Of a DNA stretch of 64,000 bases, positions 60,114 through 64,000 are shown piece after piece. The translations under genes and the position numbers were made by a program. Where the stretch lies: NCBI RefSeq assembly GCF_003122385.1, contig NZ_CP029255.1, positions 1,984,001 to 2,048,000 of the forward strand, in the 5' to 3' direction. The stretch comes from Flavobacterium crocinum (GTDB lineage: Bacteria > Bacteroidota > Bacteroidia > Flavobacteriales > Flavobacteriaceae). Below the pieces are notes generated by a model that made no database searches, was not told where the DNA came from, and was given only the letters and a program-made list of their open reading frames with translations. The number at the start of each line of letters is the position of its first letter. The first letter of the stretch is position 1.

Positions 60114-60798
60114 ATTTGAAAAGGATTTCCGTGAAAAACTAAACGAACGCAAAATTGAGCCAAGCGAAAAAGCCTGGGATCGATTAGATGCCATGTTGAG
60201 TGTAACAGAACAAAAGAAACCTAAGAAAAGCAAAAAATGGCTGTATATCGCTGCAAGTTTTATCGGTTTTTTATTGATTGGTACGATATTTTTCAATCAA
60301 AATAAAAATCTTGTTGATACACCAAAAACTGTAGTTGTAGAAAAAGAAATCAAAAAAGAGTCAGTTTCAGAACCTATTTCGATTACTACAGATTCTGTGA
60401 AAACGGAAATTGCTATTTCTGAAAAAACTTCAGAAGAAAATGTAACTAAACAAGAAAAAATAAACAATCATATCTTAAATAAAACCAATAAAAATGAATC
60501 GAATCAAATAGCGGAGTCTTCAATCATCATCAAAAATAATCAATCAACAATCAATCAAACTGTAATTACAGAAACTCCTCAAAAGGAAAATGTTGACCAA
60601 TTACTGCAAACTGCAGAGGATAAAGTTATAGCCCAAAGCGGCGCTAAAAAAGCAAAAGTAAAAATCAATGCCGCCGATTTGTTAAATCAGGTAGACGGCG
60701 AATTGGAACTTTCTTTTAGAGAAAAAGTAATTACTAAAGTAAATAAAAACCTGCAAGAGGTAAAAGTCGCTTTATCAAACAGAAATAAACAGGAATAG
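60100..60798 (+). CDS. Anti-sigma-factor-like membrane protein
   Basis: The 232-residue protein has a cytoplasmic N-terminal segment (EKDFREKLNERKIEPSEKAWDRLDAML), one transmembrane helix (WLYIAASFIGFLLIGTIFF, residues 47-65) and a Lys/Glu/Gln-rich periplasmic tail. This is the layout of Bacteroidota anti-sigma factors next to ECF genes, although the N-domain is not a clear ZAS zinc site. The 14-base overlap with the sigma gene supports coupling. Confidence 0.75.
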   Translation: MEPNKFEKDFREKLNERKIEPSEKAWDRLDAMLSVTEQKKPKKSKKWLYIAASFIGFLLIGTIFFNQNKNLVDTPKTVVVEKEIKKESVSEPISITTDSVKTEIAISEKTSEENVTKQEKINNHILNKTNKNESNQIAESSIIIKNNQSTINQTVITETPQKENVDQLLQTAEDKVIAQSGAKKAKVKINAADLLNQVDGELELSFREKVITKVNKNLQEVKVALSNRNKQE

Positions 60799-60873
60799 TT
60801 GGAATACCAATGCCAATCTCAATTAAAAAAAATCATCAATCACTAATCAATCATTTTAAAAAATCAATCAATC

Positions 60874-61902
60874 ATGAAAAATTTTACTATTTATTTCATT
60901 CTTTTCTTTTTCCTTTTGGTAAGTAAAGTAATGGGACAAGAAACTTTTGAATCTGAAACGAAAAGAATTGCTAATAAAATCGAGAAGATTACAAAAGAAG
61001 AAAAAGAAGCCTTAAAAGAAGAGGTTGAAGCTGTAAACGTTCAATTGTCTGAAGGAAAGATTACGCAGGAACAGGCTGAAAAGCGTAAAAAAGAATTAGC
61101 AGAAGCAAGAGCTGTAATTATGGAAGAGAAAATTACACTGGCTCAAAATGAATTAAACGATTTGGTTCAGAAAAAAGTCGACGGAAAAATCAAAGAAGAT
61201 TCTTCTAAAGTATATATGATTCGCTGGAAACCAGGAGATCGTAATAAAGATTCTATACGCGGTGAAAGAAGAACAACTTCTCAGTTTGTTTTTGCAATGG
61301 GATTAAATAATACACTTGCCGACGGAAAACTTCAGGATTCAAATTACAGTTTTATAGGTTCACATTTTTACGAATGGGGTTTTACGTATAATTCAAGATT
61401 AATGAAAAACGATAATCTGCTTCATGCTAAATATGGTTTGTCGTTAATGTATAACAATATCCGCCCGACAAACAATCGTTCATTTATGGTTGATGGAGAC
61501 CAAACCAATTTAGTCGAAAATCCAATTCATTTAACCGAATCCCGTTTTAGAAATGTGTATTTGGTTGCACCAGTACATTTGGAATTTGATTTTACAAGAC
61601 CAACAGAAAAAGATGGTGTAAGATATTTTAAAACCCATAAAAATTTCCGTTTTGGAGTTGGAGGTTATGCAGGAATCAACGTAAAATCAAAACAGATTTT
61701 AAAATATGAAGAAGAAGATTTGAAATATAAAACGAGAATAAAAGGCGATTACAATGTAAACAATTTTGTTTATGGTCTGAGTTCGTATATCGGCTACAGA
61801 GAATTGAGTTTATATTTTAAATACGATTTAAACCCATTGTTTCAGGATAATTTAATCAAAGAGAATAACATATCGTTAGGACTTCGAGTAGATTTAAACT
61901 AA
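60874..61902 (+). CDS. Outer membrane beta-barrel protein with coiled-coil region
   Basis: The 342-residue protein has a signal peptide (cut near VMGQETF), then a charged helical region (residues 25-110, ANKIEKITKEEKEALKEEVEAVN) and a beta-barrel-type C-terminal half (from 130, SQFVFAMGLNNTLADG to LIKENNISLGLRVDLN). It is the last gene of the ECF operon, separated by 75 bases from the anti-sigma-like gene and followed by a terminator, so it may be the sigma target that is controlled by this system. Confidence 0.8.
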   Translation: MKNFTIYFILFFFLLVSKVMGQETFESETKRIANKIEKITKEEKEALKEEVEAVNVQLSEGKITQEQAEKRKKELAEARAVIMEEKITLAQNELNDLVQKKVDGKIKEDSSKVYMIRWKPGDRNKDSIRGERRTTSQFVFAMGLNNTLADGKLQDSNYSFIGSHFYEWGFTYNSRLMKNDNLLHAKYGLSLMYNNIRPTNNRSFMVDGDQTNLVENPIHLTESRFRNVYLVAPVHLEFDFTRPTEKDGVRYFKTHKNFRFGVGGYAGINVKSKQILKYEEEDLKYKTRIKGDYNVNNFVYGLSSYIGYRELSLYFKYDLNPLFQDNLIKENNISLGLRVDLN

Positions 61903-61924
61903 AGGATTGGTCGTTTAGTTAGTG

Positions 61925-61955
61925 AAAAAAAGCATCTCATACAAGATGCTTTTTT
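61925..61955 (+). terminator. Terminator of the ECF operon
   Basis: The stem AGCATCT / AGATGCT (61931-61937 with 61944-61950), extended by A/T pairs, is followed by a T run. Confidence 0.8.
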
Positions 61956-61992
61956 GTTTCAAAAAAGCAGCAAAATTCCAACAAGATTTGCG

Positions 61993-62000
61993 TATTTTTG
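61993..62000 (+). promoter_or_regulatory. -7 element (TATTTTTG) of dnaG
   Basis: A perfect TANNTTTG match lies 31 bases before the TTG start of dnaG. Confidence 0.5.
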
Positions 62001-62031
62001 CAAGCTCTCAACTTTTAAAATTTAATACACT

Positions 62032-64000
62032 TTGATTTCACAAAAGACCATTGATACTGTTTTTGAAACCGCTCGAGTAGAGGAGGTTATCGGCGATTTT
62101 GTGAATTTAAAACGCGCAGGAAGTAATTTCAAAGGACTGAGTCCGTTCTCAGATGAGCGTTCTCCGTCGTTTATGGTTTCGCCTGCAAAAGGAATCTGGA
62201 AAGATTTTAGTACAGGAAAAGGAGGGAATTCCGTTAAATTCTTAATGGAACATTCGCAATTTACGTATCCGGAAGCCATTCGCTATCTAGCCCGAAAGTA
62301 CAATATCGAAATTGAAGAAACAGAGCAGACAGATGCAGAAAAAGCGATGACAGATGTCCGTGAAAGTATGTATCTGGTTTCTGAATTTGCGGCTAAATAT
62401 TTTCACGACGTACTCCTAAATAGTGAAGAAGGAAAAGCCATTGGATACTCTTATTTTAAAGAAAGAGGATTCACAAACGAAACAATCAAAAAGTTCAATT
62501 TAGGATATTCTCCGGAAACCTGGGACGCTTTGACGAAAGAAGCCCTTGGAAAAGGATATAAATTAGAGTTTTTAGAAAGTACAGGTTTAACCATTCCAAG
62601 AGAAGACCGCCCGTTTGACCGATTTAAAGGACGTGTGATGTTTCCAATTCAAAGTATGTCGGGGCGTGTTTTAGGCTTTGGAGGACGTATTTTAACGAAT
62701 GATAAAAAAGCAGCCAAATATCTGAATTCGCCTGAAAGCGAAATTTACCATAAGAGTAAAGTGCTTTACGGAATTTATCACGCTAAACAATCTATTGCCA
62801 AACAAAATAACTGTTATTTGGTAGAAGGTTATACCGATGTGATTCAGTTTAATCAGGCAGGAATTGAAAATGTTGTGGCTTCATCCGGAACGGCTTTAAC
62901 GCCGGACCAGATTCGTTTGATCAATCGTCTGACCAGAAATATAACCGTTCTTTTTGACGGAGATGCCGCGGGTTTAAGAGCTGCAATTCGAGGGATTGAT
63001 TTGATTTTGGAAGAAGGGATGAACGTTCGTGTTTGTTCTTTCCCCGAAGGTGAAGATCCGGATAGTTTCGCTCGAAAAAATTCACATGAAGCATTAGTCT
63101 CTTATTTAGAAAACAATAGCAAAGACTTTATACAGTTTAAAGCTTCTATTTTGATGGATGAAGCGAAAAACGATCCCATCAAAAAAGCTGACCTGATTCG
63201 TGATATGGTATCGAGTATTTCGAAAATACCGGACCGTATTCAGCGTGAAGTTTATATTCAGGAATGTGCCCGAATTATGGATATTTCGGAGCAGGTTTTA
63301 GTAAGTACACTGGCACAGCTGATTCAAAAAGATCTTGCTGATGCAAACAAAAAACAAAAGCAGGAACAAAAACCTTTTGAAGTTCATAGAAACCAACCTC
63401 CAAATGCAGGGACATTTTCAGGAGGAGATCCTGAAGATCCAAGAACAGGACCACCTGAAGGTTATGATTATCCGGGAGATCCGGGATATTATCCGCAAGA
63501 ACAAAATCAAAAAATAGATATTTTGTATGGTTTCGAAAGGAAAGTCATTGAGGTTTTACTTTTGTATGGAAGTGTGGTAGAAGATTTTGAAGATGTTTTC
63601 CTGAAAGCAGATGAAGAAGGAAATGTAAAAGAAGTTTCGGAAAAAAGACAATATAAAGTATTCGAAAAAATATATTTAAGTCTTCAGGAAGATGAAATAC
63701 AATTGTCAAATGTTTTATTTCAAAATATTTACAATAATATTATTGATTTTTATAATCAGAATGAGACCTTTAGTTTAGATAAATATTTGATGCGTCTTGA
63801 ACCTGAATTTGCTCAGGAAGTAACCAATATTTTAATGGAAGACGAAAGATTGACCATTCATAATTGGGAAGGGCAGAATATTTTTCCGAAACAAAAAAGT
63901 GAAACTATTGAGCAGAATGTTTCTGAGACCATATTTGCTTTGCGATGGTATTTGGTGTCGGCAATTATTTCGGAATTAAAGAATTCTCTTTTAACCAACC
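62032..64000 (+). CDS. dnaG: DNA primase, 5' part (cut by window edge)
   Basis: The reading frame begins with TTG (MISQKTIDTVFETARVEEVIGD) and runs off the window, giving 656 residues here. The primase core is clear: YLVEGYTDVIQF with the TOPRIM Glu and VLFDGDAAGLRA with the DxD. At the N-terminus the zinc-binding residues of the CHC2 domain are replaced (S37, S40, D58, T61 in place of CxxH and CxxC), though the rest of the fold motif (ERSPSFMVSPAKGIWKDF) is retained. It makes primers for lagging-strand synthesis. Confidence 0.93.
   Translation, partial: MISQKTIDTVFETARVEEVIGDFVNLKRAGSNFKGLSPFSDERSPSFMVSPAKGIWKDFSTGKGGNSVKFLMEHSQFTYPEAIRYLARKYNIEIEETEQTDAEKAMTDVRESMYLVSEFAAKYFHDVLLNSEEGKAIGYSYFKERGFTNETIKKFNLGYSPETWDALTKEALGKGYKLEFLESTGLTIPREDRPFDRFKGRVMFPIQSMSGRVLGFGGRILTNDKKAAKYLNSPESEIYHKSKVLYGIYHAKQSIAKQNNCYLVEGYTDVIQFNQAGIENVVASSGTALTPDQIRLINRLTRNITVLFDGDAAGLRAAIRGIDLILEEGMNVRVCSFPEGEDPDSFARKNSHEALVSYLENNSKDFIQFKASILMDEAKNDPIKKADLIRDMVSSISKIPDRIQREVYIQECARIMDISEQVLVSTLAQLIQKDLADANKKQKQEQKPFEVHRNQPPNAGTFSGGDPEDPRTGPPEGYDYPGDPGYYPQEQNQKIDILYGFERKVIEVLLLYGSVVEDFEDVFLKADEEGNVKEVSEKRQYKVFEKIYLSLQEDEIQLSNVLFQNIYNNIIDFYNQNETFSLDKYLMRLEPEFAQEVTNILMEDERLTIHNWEGQNIFPKQKSETIEQNVSETIFALRWYLVSAIISELKNSLLTN

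Overview
The window looks like chromosomal DNA of a Flavobacterium-type member of the Bacteroidota. The reasons are the strong AT bias, promoters of the TTG-N(17-23)-TANNTTTG kind (clearest in front of two tRNA-Gly genes), almost no Shine-Dalgarno sequences, a type IX secretion Plug-like protein, YceI, DUF983 and DUF6702 families, and intergenic inverted repeats typical of these genomes. There is no rRNA operon, CRISPR array, transposase or prophage. Most genes are housekeeping or envelope genes with full-length reading frames.

Layout. 0-6 kb: the end of an unknown gene, a heptad-repeat lipoprotein, Kdo transferase (waaA), a sugar aminotransferase, an NTF2-like secreted protein, galE and a DMT exporter. 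6-13 kb: a broken ParE-type toxin-antitoxin pair, fabD, DUF983, an AraC-type regulator, then YceI and pirin genes that share an unusual promoter. 11.5-16.3 kb: a ScfR/RamB-like regulator divergent from the glyoxylate shunt genes aceB and aceA, with a 16-bp palindrome between them. 16.4-24 kb: purT, DUF6370 and a Crp/Fnr regulator in one operon, a U32 peptidase, DinD, a PA2169-type protein, and an aspartate aminotransferase broken by one frameshift. 24-39 kb: desaturase, rsmG, pruA, apaG, T9SS Plug, a SNF2 helicase, methyltransferase, map, DUF445 and gpmI. 39-43 kb: two L,D-transpeptidases, GNAT, two identical tRNA-Gly and pepE. 43.2-48.3 kb: a tightly coupled operon of three related secreted proteins, DUF6702 and an M1 metallopeptidase. 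48.5-64 kb: tatA, PAP2, PhyH, O-methyltransferase, an 11-mer repeat lipoprotein, a YceI/porin operon plus a second YceI with matching FNR-like promoters, rlmN, a polyprenyl synthase, an orphan SMI1/KNR4 protein, an ECF sigma operon with a likely self-recognised promoter, and the 5' part of dnaG.

The most useful observations are regulatory. Two promoter pairs (YceI/pirin near 9.7 and 10.7 kb; two YceI genes near 54.3 and 55.2 kb) each share a dyad placed exactly 22 bp upstream of the -7 element, where an activator would replace the -33 box. The aceB/regulator intergenic region holds a perfect palindrome. The ECF sigma gene has a classic ECF promoter. Three single-base losses, all in homopolymer runs, break two genes; they may be sequencing undercalls or real mutations. 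Functional calls rest on motif and family recognition only; no searches were run.
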